A stretch of DNA of 16,077 bases, from the NCBI GenBank assembly GCA_947260045.1, contig CAMYOP010000071.1, forward strand, positions 1-16,077, read 5' to 3'. The position numbers and the translations under genes were made by a program. Position 1 is the first letter of the stretch. Each line of letters opens with the position of its first letter. This DNA comes from an uncultured Desulfobulbaceae bacterium. GTDB taxonomy: Bacteria; Desulfobacterota; Desulfobulbia; Desulfobulbales; Desulfobulbaceae. Of the stretch, positions 1 through 7,829 are shown piece after piece. Under the pieces are notes generated by a model that worked only from the letters and a program-made list of their open reading frames with translations, was not told where the DNA came from and made no database searches.

Positions 1-3000
1 ATTGAAATTGAATACAAACCACTTCTTAAATCCGAACAGGGAGAAGAGGAATCATATATTGATCGCACCATTTCCGAAATAACCAGACTTACAAAGAAAA
101 ACAAGTCAGGTGACATTCTGGTATTTATGCCGACAGAACGTGATATTCGTGATTGTATTGATGGTCTGAATCATCACATTGGCAATGAAAGCGTCATCTT
201 ACCGCTTTTTGGCAGATTACAGGGACGAGATCAAAGACAGATCTTCAAGTCTTCAAAAAAACGAAAAATCATCATCTCAACTAACATTGCTGAAACCTCG
301 ATTACAGTTCCAGGGATCTATTACGTCATTGACACAGGCTTTGCCCGCCTTGCCCGCTATAATGTGCGGGCACGAACAACCAGTCTTCTTGTCACCCGTA
401 TTTCTCAGGCAAGTTGTGACCAGAGAGCAGGCCGTTGCGGTCGTGTTGGACCTGGTCACTGTATCCGTTTATACAGTGAAGACGATTATAAGTCCAGACA
501 GCCATACACGCTTCCTGAAATTCAGCGCTCCAACCTCTCTGAAGTTATTTTGCAGATGATTCATTTACGATTGGGAGACCCGAAATTATTCTCTTTTATA
601 GATCCACCTTCAGCACGTTCAATCAGTGATGGTTTCAAAGTTTTGTTTGAACTAGGGGCAATCACCGATAAAAAACATTTGACTGAAGATGGCAGGCTCA
701 TGGCCAAACTGCCCCTTGATCCTTGCATCTCAAAAATTATCATAGATGGAGCCCGCCTTGGGGCCTTGAAAGAAATTAAAATTATTTGTGCAGCCCTTGC
801 CATCATGGATCCCCGCATCAGACCTGCGGACAGTGAAGGCAAAGCTGATGAGGCTCACAAACAATTTATTGATAAAAATTCTGACTTTCTGAGTTTACTC
901 AATATATGGCAGTCTTTTCACCACTTGAAAGATAAAAAAATCAGTAATTCCCGCCTTCGAAAATTCTGCAAGCACAATTATCTTTCCTGGCAGCGCATGC
1001 GTGAATGGTTCGACATACACGAGCAAATCACCAGGCTACTCGCCCATAAAAAAGAATTTAAAGAAAACTCCCAAGAGGCGGGATATGACACCATTCACCA
1101 AGCCCTGACAGCTGGGTTTCTACGCAATATCTGCCAGAAAAAAACAAAAAACATCTACCAGGCAAGTGGTGGCCGAGAGGTAATGATATTTCCAGGTTCA
1201 GCCTTATTTCATCAGAATAACCAATGGATAGTGGCTGGTTCGTTTATCCAGACCTCACGATTATTTGCCAGAAATGTTGCCTCCATAGATGTTCGCTGGC
1301 TTGAGAGTATTGGCGGTAAGCTTTGTCGTTATTCCTGGTCTTCTCCCCATTGGTCGAAAAAAAGAGGTCAGGTAATAGCCAGAGAAAAAGTAACTCTCTT
1401 TGGCCTGACAATCGTCTCTGCGCGAACTGTAAATTATGGCAGAATTAACGAAGACAATAAAAAAGAAGCCCGCGATATTTTTATCCGCTCAGCCCTGATT
1501 ACTGGTGAGTTAAGAGGAAACTATAATTTCCTGCGGCATAACCAAACACTCTTAAATGAGTATCAGGAGATTGAAGACAGATTACGGCAAAAAGGTATTG
1601 TCGCTGATGAACAGTCTCTCTATGACTTTTATGATAGAAAAATTGGCAAGGCCTACGATACATATACCCTCAATCGTCTCTTAAAAAAGAAAAAAGGAGA
1701 CACCTTTTTACACATGAAGGAAGATGATATTTGCAAGGTACTGCCAGACTCTGCTGATCTCTATCTATTCCCCAAAATTCTGCAGGTAGGTTCTGCTAAA
1801 CTCCAGCTGCACTATTGTTTTCTGCCTGGAGATCAGGCAGACGGCATAAGTGTTGACATACCTATGCCACTCCTTCTGGAACTCAACCCAACTGTTTTTG
1901 AATGGCTTGTCCCAGGGCTGCTCCCTGAGAAAATTCTCTACCTTTTAAAAAGTTTACCCAAAAGATTACGCCGTTTACTTGTTCCTTTACCAGATGCCGC
2001 CGATCGCATTCTTGATGCTCTTGATTCCTATAACGGCTCGCTCTATCCTGCTTTGGAAAAATGTCTGCTCAAGCAATACCAGGTGACAATTAAAAGGAGT
2101 GATTGGCAGATAGACACACTGGCGCCACACCTGAAATTCTTTTATCGATTAATTGGGGAGAAAGGAAAAATACTTGCCACAAGCAGAACCTTCACAGAGC
2201 TCAAACAAAAAGCATCACCAATCATTCATGACAGACCAGAGACCCAAAAAACATTTGATTTACCAGGCAAAAAGAACATAACAAGCTGGGATTTTAAAAA
2301 TATCGCAGATCAAACCCCACATTTTGATGCACAGGGCAACATTACAGCAATTTATTTTCCACTTTTAATTGAAGATTCAGGTGCTTGCAGTCTTCAACTC
2401 AGCTACACACATGACAAAGAAAGAAGTTCCCGTTCAATCAAAAAGGGACTGCGTTTTCTTTATGGACTTCACTATCGAAAAGAAATCAAACAACTCAAGA
2501 AAGAGTGCAAGTCCTCATTTGCCAGTCACACCGCTTCCTGGTTATCTCTTGGCATAAATGGTACCGCTGCAGACAAACAGCAGCTACTCCTGGATTTTAT
2601 CCAGGATCATATTTTTACAATTTCTGGAAGCTCTCTGCCCAAAAAGAAAGAGTATGAGCAGGTTGAGCAAATGATAAATGAATCAGGTGTCAGTATGCCT
2701 GGGAGACAGTGTTTACAACAGATTCTGACACTGCTTGAACAACGGAGAACAACAATAGCAACAATTTCTCAATGTGCTGAGCAGGCCAAAAAACACAAAA
2801 ATTATGATGCTGATCGCTTTACGCTCTATCACGATCGTGTCATTGACCTTTTGCCCGCTGATTTCCTAAAATTATACTCCTATGCCCAAATCAGACATAC
2901 CAAGAGATATCTCAAAGCACTTGCACTCCGAATTCTCCGAGCCGAAGAATCGCCCTTAAAGGACAAGAAGAAAGAACAGCGCTTAGCGAAGACACTCAAC

Positions 3001-3195
3001 ATGCTTGAGCAGATGGATAATATCCAATGCTCCTCCAGCCTCTGCTCTCAAATCAAGTTAGAATTTCGCCACATGGTTGAAGAATTCAAAATTTCAATAT
3101 TTGCACCAGAAATTGGAACGGCAATGCCTGTTTCTGAAAAGAGATTACAGCAAAAATGGTTAGAAGTAATCGATGTGTGTCAGCGTGTAGAATAG
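1..3195 (+). CDS. hrpA: ATP-dependent RNA helicase HrpA (DEAH box), 5'-partial
   Basis: The frame is open from base 1, so the gene starts upstream; 1064 residues are visible. The first internal ATG (127) lies inside helicase motif IV (GDILVFMP, visible residues about 36-43) and cannot be the start. Motif V (STNIAETSITVPG, about 93-105) and motif VI (QRAGRCGR, 141-148) identify a DEAH-type superfamily 2 helicase. The missing upstream part should carry Walker A and the DEAH box. HA2 and OB-fold-like regions follow. The long C-terminal half ends in a conserved stretch (about GTAMPVSEKRLQQKW near the end) typical of the DUF3418 tail of HrpA. E. coli HrpA is about 1300 residues, so roughly 230-250 residues are missing at the N-terminus. 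HrpA acts in the cytoplasm on RNA and ribosome-associated substrates. The visible part has no frameshift. Family call is secure; the exact substrate here is not shown by the sequence. Confidence 0.93.
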   Translation: MEIEYKPLLKSEQGEEESYIDRTISEITRLTKKNKSGDILVFMPTERDIRDCIDGLNHHIGNESVILPLFGRLQGRDQRQIFKSSKKRKIIISTNIAETSITVPGIYYVIDTGFARLARYNVRARTTSLLVTRISQASCDQRAGRCGRVGPGHCIRLYSEDDYKSRQPYTLPEIQRSNLSEVILQMIHLRLGDPKLFSFIDPPSARSISDGFKVLFELGAITDKKHLTEDGRLMAKLPLDPCISKIIIDGARLGALKEIKIICAALAIMDPRIRPADSEGKADEAHKQFIDKNSDFLSLLNIWQSFHHLKDKKISNSRLRKFCKHNYLSWQRMREWFDIHEQITRLLAHKKEFKENSQEAGYDTIHQALTAGFLRNICQKKTKNIYQASGGREVMIFPGSALFHQNNQWIVAGSFIQTSRLFARNVASIDVRWLESIGGKLCRYSWSSPHWSKKRGQVIAREKVTLFGLTIVSARTVNYGRINEDNKKEARDIFIRSALITGELRGNYNFLRHNQTLLNEYQEIEDRLRQKGIVADEQSLYDFYDRKIGKAYDTYTLNRLLKKKKGDTFLHMKEDDICKVLPDSADLYLFPKILQVGSAKLQLHYCFLPGDQADGISVDIPMPLLLELNPTVFEWLVPGLLPEKILYLLKSLPKRLRRLLVPLPDAADRILDALDSYNGSLYPALEKCLLKQYQVTIKRSDWQIDTLAPHLKFFYRLIGEKGKILATSRTFTELKQKASPIIHDRPETQKTFDLPGKKNITSWDFKNIADQTPHFDAQGNITAIYFPLLIEDSGACSLQLSYTHDKERSSRSIKKGLRFLYGLHYRKEIKQLKKECKSSFASHTASWLSLGINGTAADKQQLLLDFIQDHIFTISGSSLPKKKEYEQVEQMINESGVSMPGRQCLQQILTLLEQRRTTIATISQCAEQAKKHKNYDADRFTLYHDRVIDLLPADFLKLYSYAQIRHTKRYLKALALRILRAEESPLKDKKKEQRLAKTLNMLEQMDNIQCSSSLCSQIKLEFRHMVEEFKISIFAPEIGTAMPVSEKRLQQKWLEVIDVCQRVE

Positions 3196-3257
3196 AATAA
3201 AATTTTATACCCTTTCATACTGCTTTATCTTAAAGAATATTTACTAATAAGCATTAT

Positions 3258-3273
3258 AGGACACTACTGTCCT
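3258..3273 (+). terminator. Short hairpin after hrpA, possible weak terminator
   Basis: AGGACA and TGTCCT form a perfect 6-bp stem around a CTAC loop, 62 bases past the hrpA stop, followed by TTGATTTT. The stem is short and the T-run imperfect, so it may terminate hrpA or be an operator for the rhodanese gene downstream. I found no convincing sigma-70 promoter in the rest of the 3196-3365 gap. Confidence 0.3.
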
Positions 3274-3365
3274 TGATTTTAGAAATCACCTAACATAGAA
3301 TTTAAGAGCTTAATTACTATTTGTTTTAACCTTAACCATAGAAACAACAACTGGAGATTTTTCAC

Positions 3366-4697
3366 ATGAAAAGAAGTTTTTGGAAACATTTACCCCTCAT
3401 CCTGACAGTCTTGCTGGTTTCCTGGGGCTGTAGTCAAAAGAGCAGTCCCATGCAGGAAACAAGCAAAGAGCAGTTAAAAACGTCCACCAAGGCAACTGCT
3501 CAGAAAAAAACAGTCCCTGTATACAAGGGTAAAATTGTCGGAAAATCAAACAAGGCCAGTACCATTTCCATAAGCGTTGGCAAGGGCAAGAAAGCCAAAA
3601 CAATGATGGTTCATTTTGATGATAATACAAAGGGCTTGAAGCATGCAGTCAAAGGACATGCTGCTATCATCACCTATGAAACACGTAATGGCGTTGCCTA
3701 CGCAAAGACCATTAAACCAAAACTGGCAAAGTTACCTGATGGTGTCACTGAAATTAAAGCAGATGAGCTGAAGGGGCTCATTGATGATAATTACGACATG
3801 ACCCTTATTGATTCAAGACCTGGTAAACGATACGCCCAATCACACCTTCCTGGAGCTTTATCAATCCCTGTGAATGTTCTCACAGAAAAAGGCACTGAGA
3901 TTCTTGACAAATACAAGAGTCAACTTCTCGTATTTTATTGCGGAGGGCCTACCTGAGGCATGAGTACCAAATCCGCCGGTCTGGCGAAAAAATTAGGTTT
4001 TACAAATATCCGCGTTTTTCTTGATGGCGAGCCTGGTTGGGCAAAAGCTGGATACCCAACCTATGCAAGCAAAGAATTTATCAAAACAGGAAATATTGTT
4101 TTAATTGACTTACGTGATTCCAAACAATCCCAAAACGGTCATATCCCTCGTTCGGTATCAATACCAATGGCTAGCCTTAAAGATCGTTTAGAAGATATTC
4201 CCAAAAAAGCCCCCATTGTATTCTATAGCGATAAGAAGAAAGAGTCCGAAGCAGCTTTAAATATTTTAAGGAAGAAAAAATTTAAAGCAGTGTCACTTGT
4301 CAGCGGGAACGTGTCTGGTTGGGTACAATCTGGAGAATCCCTCCAACAAGGTCTGACGCCAACAGAGATTTCCTGGAAGCGAAAAATGGGAAAAGGGGAA
4401 ATTTCTGCTGTTGAATTTATGAAGGCTGTCAATGGAGAGACAGACCCCCTGATCCTAGATGTCCGTACTAATGATGAAGTGCAGACGGGCGTTTTTTCAA
4501 ACTCAAAACATATCCCCCTTGATGAACTCATAAGTAGATCTGGAGAACTACCCAAAGACAAAAACATTTACATACATTGTGCCACAGGAGCAAGAGCTGA
4601 TATGGCATACCAGGAGCTGATAAATAATGGTTACAAAACTAAATTCCTGGTCGCTGACGTAGAATGTGAAGAAGGCGAGTGTGAATTAGCTGAATAA
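3366..4697 (+). CDS. Probable selenocysteine-containing triple-rhodanese lipoprotein (UGA at 3954-3956 = Sec197)
   Basis: A conventional gene caller splits this into 196- and 245-residue ORFs, but both lie in the same frame and are separated only by TGA (3954-3956) plus one GGC codon. Read through, it gives 443 residues: a hydrophobic signal segment ending in WGC (Cys22, a lipoprotein-like but non-canonical lipobox); a basic linker and beta-rich segment (about 50-120, unrecognised); then three rhodanese domains (about 126-229, 232-323, 344-430). Domain 1 spans the TGA. Its active loop reads YCGGPT-U-GMSTKSA and continues into GFTNIRVFLDGEPGW, the normal second half of a rhodanese, so Cys192 and Sec197 lie in one loop. 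Domain 2 has Ser288 where the catalytic Cys belongs. Domain 3 has a canonical loop, HCATGARADMA (Cys405). The tail has two more cysteines (434, 439). GGAG at 3353-3356 serves the ATG at 3366; the internal ATG at 3960 lacks a properly spaced ribosome site. Probable role: sulfane-sulfur or persulfide transfer outside the cytoplasmic membrane. The alternative is a nonsense mutation. Confidence 0.8.
3954..3986 (+). promoter_or_regulatory. Putative bacterial SECIS: UGA plus GGUCU-loop hairpin
   Basis: After the in-frame TGA (3954-3956), CGCC (3974-3977) pairs perfectly with GGCG (3983-3986) around the loop GGTCT (3978-3982). From memory, the E. coli fdhF SECIS has the same GGUCU apical sequence bound by SelB, starting 18 bases after its UGA; here it starts 21 bases after. 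Below the 4-bp GC stem I can place only weak pairs, with C3973 possibly bulged, so the lower helix is uncertain. The hairpin lies inside coding sequence, as bacterial SECIS elements do. Confidence 0.72.
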
Positions 4698-4716
4698 TTT
4701 TTGTTTAATCTACAGA

Positions 4717-4754
4717 AATAAACCCCGACTCGATAAAAAGAGTTGGGGTTTATT
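4717..4754. terminator. Bidirectional terminator between the selenoprotein and hpt genes
   Basis: AATAAACCCCGACTC (4717-4731) pairs with GAGTTGGGGTTTATT (4740-4754) over 15 positions with one G-U wobble, around an 8-base loop. The outer A/T pairs supply short T-runs on either strand. It sits between two converging genes, 20 bases after one stop and 7 bases before the other, which fits a shared terminator. Confidence 0.75.
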
Positions 4755-4761
4755 ATTGTCA

Positions 4762-5091
4762 CTAAAGTGCTTCTAACCGTAACTGGCCAAGCAGTGATTC
4801 CATTTCCCCTAAATTATCTTTAGCAGACGCAATAGAACCACCCCTTGCATCTTTTTCCATTTCCATTGCCAAAACGCGAACAGCCTCAATGCCAAGGCTA
4901 GCAGAAGAACCTTTTAATGAATGGGCAGCAAGTATAACAGCTGATGGATCTTCTCCCTGCACAGCAACTTTAAGTTCTTCTAAATTCTTCAGCGATGTAC
5001 TGATAAAAAGTTCAATGAGTTCTTCGAGCAACTCTTCATCACCATCAGTTTGTTCTAAAGCAAAACTCCGATCCCAATTCAAATCACCCAT
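4762..5091 (-). CDS. Stand-alone Hpt (histidine phosphotransfer) domain protein
   Basis: The 109-residue, all-helical, acidic protein is a single Hpt four-helix bundle. The phosphorylation motif is HSLKGSSAS with the acceptor His at residue 57, preceded by the usual LFISTSLKNLEELKVAV-type helix. Such proteins pass a phosphoryl group between the receiver domain of a hybrid histidine kinase and a final response regulator. No kinase or complete response regulator lies beside it, so its partners are elsewhere; the receiver remnant at 12696-12818 is too decayed and distant to be one. The ATG is preceded by a GGGG-containing ribosome site, and a TATAAT promoter lies about 50 bases further upstream, so it is probably its own transcript. 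The system it serves is unknown. Confidence 0.88.
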   Translation of the reverse strand: MGDLNWDRSFALEQTDGDEELLEELIELFISTSLKNLEELKVAVQGEDPSAVILAAHSLKGSSASLGIEAVRVLAMEMEKDARGGSIASAKDNLGEMESLLGQLRLEAL

Positions 5092-5141
5092 TCATATCCC
5101 CATTCGAGTAGAAGAAAAAGTCAGATTCGTTACTGGATTCA

Positions 5142-5171
5142 ATTATAGCTAAAATAGATTTGTCTTTGCAA
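5142..5171 (-). promoter_or_regulatory. Sigma-70-like promoter for the hpt gene
   Basis: On the minus strand, TTGCAA (5166-5171) and a consensus TATAAT (5142-5147) are 18 bases apart. This predicts a start near 5135 and a leader of about 45 bases before the hpt ATG at 5091. The -10 is perfect and the -35 matches four of six positions. It implies hpt is transcribed independently of the tsaC gene upstream. Confidence 0.55.
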
Positions 5172-5197
5172 ATAAGGATGTTCTATTTTTGAAAAAG

Positions 5198-5217
5198 AAA
5201 AGATCACAGTATCTTTT
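5198..5217 (-). terminator. Weak AT-rich hairpin over the tsaC stop
   Basis: On the minus strand AAAAGAT and ATCTTTT form a 7-bp stem around ACTGTG, overlapping the tsaC stop codon and followed by CTTTTTC. It resembles an intrinsic terminator but has only one G-C pair, so read-through into hpt is possible. Confidence 0.25.
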
Positions 5218-5824
5218 TAATCTCTTCATAAGGAAGGCAACCATCTCTCAAACATATTATAGAACCTGATTTGGAGCCAATCAGGGTTGAACCAAGCCCG
5301 CCTGGAGTATTCCCACCATCAAGAATTAAATCTATATCAGAGCCAAATGCATCATACACTTCCTGGGCACTTGTTGCAGGTGTTAAGCCGGAGCGATTTG
5401 CACTTGTGGCAGTTACTGGACCGCCAAAAGCCATAGTCAAAGCAGCAGCGACCGGATGCGGAGATTGGCGGACTCCTATTGTTCCTGTTCCTCCAGCCAA
5501 AAGGGAGGAGATATCTGGCTTTGCAGGAAAAATCAGGGTAAGTGGACCAGGCCAAAAATTTTCCATTAAAATTTCATACTGAGTCGGAATGCCATCTATA
5601 AAAATATCGAGTTGTTTCCTACCCTCAATTAATACCAAAACAGGTTTTAAGACAGAACGTTTCTTTACCGCAAACAATCGATTTAAGGCATCCTCGTTAA
5701 AGGGATCAATGCCCAAGCCGTAATACGTTTCAGTGGGAAACGCAATCAGACCACCTCTTTTTAAAATCGTGACGGCCTGATCTATTGCATCTTTTGGGAA
5801 TTCTTGAGTTGTCTGAACGATCAC
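5204..5824 (-). CDS. L-threonylcarbamoyladenylate synthase (TsaC/Sua5/YrdC family)
   Basis: The 206-residue protein is a single YrdC domain. Recognisable parts are the N-terminal GGLIAFPTETYYGLGID, the nucleotide/threonine-binding AVKKRSVLKPVLVLI, GGTGTIGVRQSPHP, and the TATSANRSG motif, ending in a GGLGSTLI strand. The family makes threonylcarbamoyl-AMP from threonine, bicarbonate and ATP, the first step of t6A formation at position 37 of ANN-decoding tRNAs. Length fits the short TsaC type, without the extra Sua5 C-terminal domain; YciO-type paralogues cannot be excluded. The start is GTG at 5824, whose GTGA overlaps the stop codon (TGA, 5821-5823) of the displaced purE tail frame, a layout typical of translational coupling. 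No good ribosome site precedes it. It is probably cotranscribed with purDE. Confidence 0.87.
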   Translation of the reverse strand: MIVQTTQEFPKDAIDQAVTILKRGGLIAFPTETYYGLGIDPFNEDALNRLFAVKKRSVLKPVLVLIEGRKQLDIFIDGIPTQYEILMENFWPGPLTLIFPAKPDISSLLAGGTGTIGVRQSPHPVAAALTMAFGGPVTATSANRSGLTPATSAQEVYDAFGSDIDLILDGGNTPGGLGSTLIGSKSGSIICLRDGCLPYEEIKKIL

Positions 5825-5907
5825 TTTTTGAGCGCTTTATTTTTCTCAGCAACCTGAGTTGCCATATCACGACTAAACTGTTTAAGATTTGCAGTGATAT
5901 CATCAGA
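5821..5907 (-). other. Displaced C-terminal tail of PurE (+1 frame remnant)
   Basis: In the +1 frame relative to purDE, 28 sense codons (first TCT at 5907-5905) run to TGA at 5821-5823. The peptide begins SDDITANLKQF and ends AEKNKALKK. It resembles the helical tail that follows AxxILA in full-length class I PurE proteins, which the annotated fusion lacks. The simplest explanation is loss of one base in or near the GGC codon (5909-5911), by mutation or sequencing error. Homology is judged from memory of PurE tails. Confidence 0.72.
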
Positions 5908-7588
5908 TGCCTAAAATCCTCGCTGCCAGAACAGCCGCATTTTTTGCACCAGGTTTTCCTATTCCCATTGTGCCGACAGGAATGCCAGGAGGCATCTGGA
6001 CTGTGGACAACAGAGCATCAAGACCATTTAAGGGAGAGGCATCAATTGGTACGCCAATTACAGGAATTGTGGTGTGGGCGGCAAGCACTCCAGCTAAATG
6101 AGCGGCCATACCAGCTCCTGCTATAATAATCTTTAAGCCTCTGTCTGCTGCTGTTTGGGCATATTCGGCAGCAGCCTCAGGAGTACGGTGTGCAGAAGAA
6201 ATAGTGATTTCATATCGTATTCCCATTGATTTCAAGAAATCAGCAGCAGCATTCATAACTGGTAAGTCAGAATCACTTCCCATTACAATACCAACGTCTG
6301 GTCCTTTGCCTTTCAAAAGACGCTTCAAAGCTCTATGACCTATATCACGTCTGAAATAATATCCATCCCATTCAATGAGGTCTACGGCTTTATATGCCTG
6401 TTGAATCGCGGCGGCTATATCTTTGCCAATAGCAGTTACTCCAAGGACTCTTCCGCCAGCGGTAACAGTGCGACGATTCTCAATTTTGGTACCAGCATGA
6501 AAAACAACAACATCTTTCAGGTTACCTGCTTTAACAAGGCCTGAAATCGGTTTACCTGTGGTATATTTCCCCGGATATCCCTGCGATGCTAAAACAACAC
6601 AGACTGTTGGTCTTGGATCAATGTCAAGTTCAATTTCATCAAGCCTTGTATCAATGGCTGCTTCCATTATGTCAACAAGGTCACTTTTTAAGCCAAGAAG
6701 CAATGGCTGACATTCTGGATCTCCAAACCTGCAGTTGAATTCAAGAACGTTAATCCTGTCACCGTCTATCATCATGCCAGCATAGAGCATTCCCTTATAG
6801 GGACGACCCTCTTCCTCCATCCCTCTGATGGTTGGCAACATGACTTCATTCATGACTCTCATGGTCATGGCGTCTGTCATTACAGGGGCTGGTGAATAGG
6901 CTCCCATTCCACCAGTATTTGGCCCGCGGTCACCTTCATAGGCGGCTTTGTGATCCTGGGAAGAAGGAAGCGGAAGAATGGTTTTTCCATCGGTAAAGGC
7001 GATAAAAGAGGCCTCTTCACCAACTAAAAATTCTTCGACAACAACTCTTTCGCCAGCTGAACCAAAGGCTTTTTCTTTCATTATCAAATCTACTGCTTTA
7101 CAGGCTTCATCTTTGGTATGGGCAAGTATAACGCCTTTACCAGCAGCTAATCCATCAGCTTTGACCACACAGGGAGCGCCGATTTTTTCAATGTATTTTT
7201 TAGCAGCTCCTTTCTTGGCGAACACCTTATATGCAGCACTTGGAATATTGTATTTTTTAAGAAAATCTTTTGTATATACTTTAGACCCTTCAAGTTCTGC
7301 AGCACTCTTGGATGGACCAAAAATACGCAAGCCTTTTGCCTCAAATGTATCAACAACCCCCATGGTCAAAGGATCTTCAGGGCCAACCACAGTCAGGTCA
7401 ATTTTATTTTCCAAAGCAAAGGCTAAAAGCCCATCTATATCGTTGGAACTGATATCGATGCATTCGGCTATTTTTTTGATCCCTGCATTCCCAGGGGCAC
7501 AGAAAACTTGTTTTACCTTTGAACTCTGACGCATTTTCCAAATTAGCGCATGTTCACGTCCACCTGAGCCGACAACTAAAACCTTCAT
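5903..7588 (-). CDS. purD-purE: Bifunctional PurD-PurE fusion: GAR synthetase and N5-CAIR mutase, C-terminal tail frameshifted
   Basis: The protein has 561 residues from the ATG at 7588, where the canonical PurD N-terminus MKVLVVGSGGREHA begins; GGAGGAG sits just upstream. A TTG at 7600 would put that ribosome site inside the gene, so I reject it. Residues 1 to about 425 are PurD (ATP-grasp): GPEDPL, VVKADGLAAGKGV, GPNTGGMGAYSPAP, EFNCRFGDPE. This half makes glycinamide ribonucleotide from phosphoribosylamine, glycine and ATP. After RRDIGHRALKR and a short linker, residues about 430-561 are class I PurE: GSDSDLP, SSAHRTPE, GAGMAAHLAGVLAAHTTIPVIGVP, LLSTVQMPPGIPVGT, GKPGAKNAA. PurE class I converts N5-CAIR to CAIR and normally needs PurK, which is not in this window. 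The reading frame ends at ILGI, about 28 residues earlier than usual PurE, and the missing tail is in the +1 frame. The catalytic core is intact, so activity may survive; oligomer packing could suffer. Confidence 0.92.
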   Translation of the reverse strand: MKVLVVGSGGREHALIWKMRQSSKVKQVFCAPGNAGIKKIAECIDISSNDIDGLLAFALENKIDLTVVGPEDPLTMGVVDTFEAKGLRIFGPSKSAAELEGSKVYTKDFLKKYNIPSAAYKVFAKKGAAKKYIEKIGAPCVVKADGLAAGKGVILAHTKDEACKAVDLIMKEKAFGSAGERVVVEEFLVGEEASFIAFTDGKTILPLPSSQDHKAAYEGDRGPNTGGMGAYSPAPVMTDAMTMRVMNEVMLPTIRGMEEEGRPYKGMLYAGMMIDGDRINVLEFNCRFGDPECQPLLLGLKSDLVDIMEAAIDTRLDEIELDIDPRPTVCVVLASQGYPGKYTTGKPISGLVKAGNLKDVVVFHAGTKIENRRTVTAGGRVLGVTAIGKDIAAAIQQAYKAVDLIEWDGYYFRRDIGHRALKRLLKGKGPDVGIVMGSDSDLPVMNAAADFLKSMGIRYEITISSAHRTPEAAAEYAQTAADRGLKIIIAGAGMAAHLAGVLAAHTTIPVIGVPIDASPLNGLDALLSTVQMPPGIPVGTMGIGKPGAKNAAVLAARILGI

Positions 7589-7683
7589 TCTCTCCTCCAA
7601 TGTATTTATACTGACAGCTGATTTTTTAAATGATTCGTATCTGACTTATCCAACCTAGACAAAAGCAGAAAACAATTCGATTG

Positions 7684-7712
7684 AGTGTATCAATTTGATC
7701 GATATTTCTCAA
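7684..7712 (-). promoter_or_regulatory. Candidate promoter for purDE
   Basis: On the minus strand TTGAGA (7707-7712) and TACACT (7684-7689) are 17 bases apart, giving a leader of roughly 90 bases to the ATG at 7588. An 11-base inverted repeat ATCAATTTGAT (7689-7699) lies in the spacer and could be an operator. Both boxes are imperfect, so this is a candidate only. Confidence 0.38.
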
Positions 7713-7778
7713 TGTTTTAACAATCATAAAAACCCAAATTTTTTAACTCTAATATTAGATTTGAAAACTCCATTTTGC

Positions 7779-7829
7779 TTGACACCTTCACTTCGCCTCT
7801 GTTAGATTAATAAATGAACAATCATTCAT
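7779..7829 (+). promoter_or_regulatory. Promoter and TetR-type operator for the regulator gene
   Basis: A perfect -35 TTGACA (7779-7784) and a -10 TTAGAT (7802-7807) are exactly 17 bases apart. An inverted repeat, ATGAA-CAATCA-TTCAT (7814-7829), lies over the expected start site. TetR-family repressors usually bind such palindromes in their own promoters, and the ATGAA/TTCAT arms resemble the FadR (YsiA) operator type from Bacillus as I remember it. Autorepression is the likely reading. Confidence 0.65.

Noticed and set aside
3960..4697. A separate 245-residue rhodanese gene starting at ATG 3960
   Set aside because: It is in frame with the upstream ORF, starts in mid-rhodanese fold, and the only GAGG is too close to the ATG to serve as a ribosome site.
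5903..5905. The purDE stop TGA as a second selenocysteine codon
   Set aside because: It is followed at once by another TGA, and that frame does not resemble PurE; the tail lies in the +1 frame.
5903..5914. RF2-like programmed +1 frameshifting at the purE stop
   Set aside because: AUC-UGA-U gives poor re-pairing of the tRNA after a +1 slip and no close strong Shine-Dalgarno stimulator is seen. An indel or read error is simpler, but not disproved.
6978..7529. Antisense ORF of 183 codons inside purD
   Set aside because: Low-complexity shadow of the purD reading frame, without motifs or its own signals.
7589..7600. A TTG start for purD four codons upstream
   Set aside because: It would place the GGAGGAG ribosome site inside the gene; PurD proteins begin at MKVLVVGSGGREHA.
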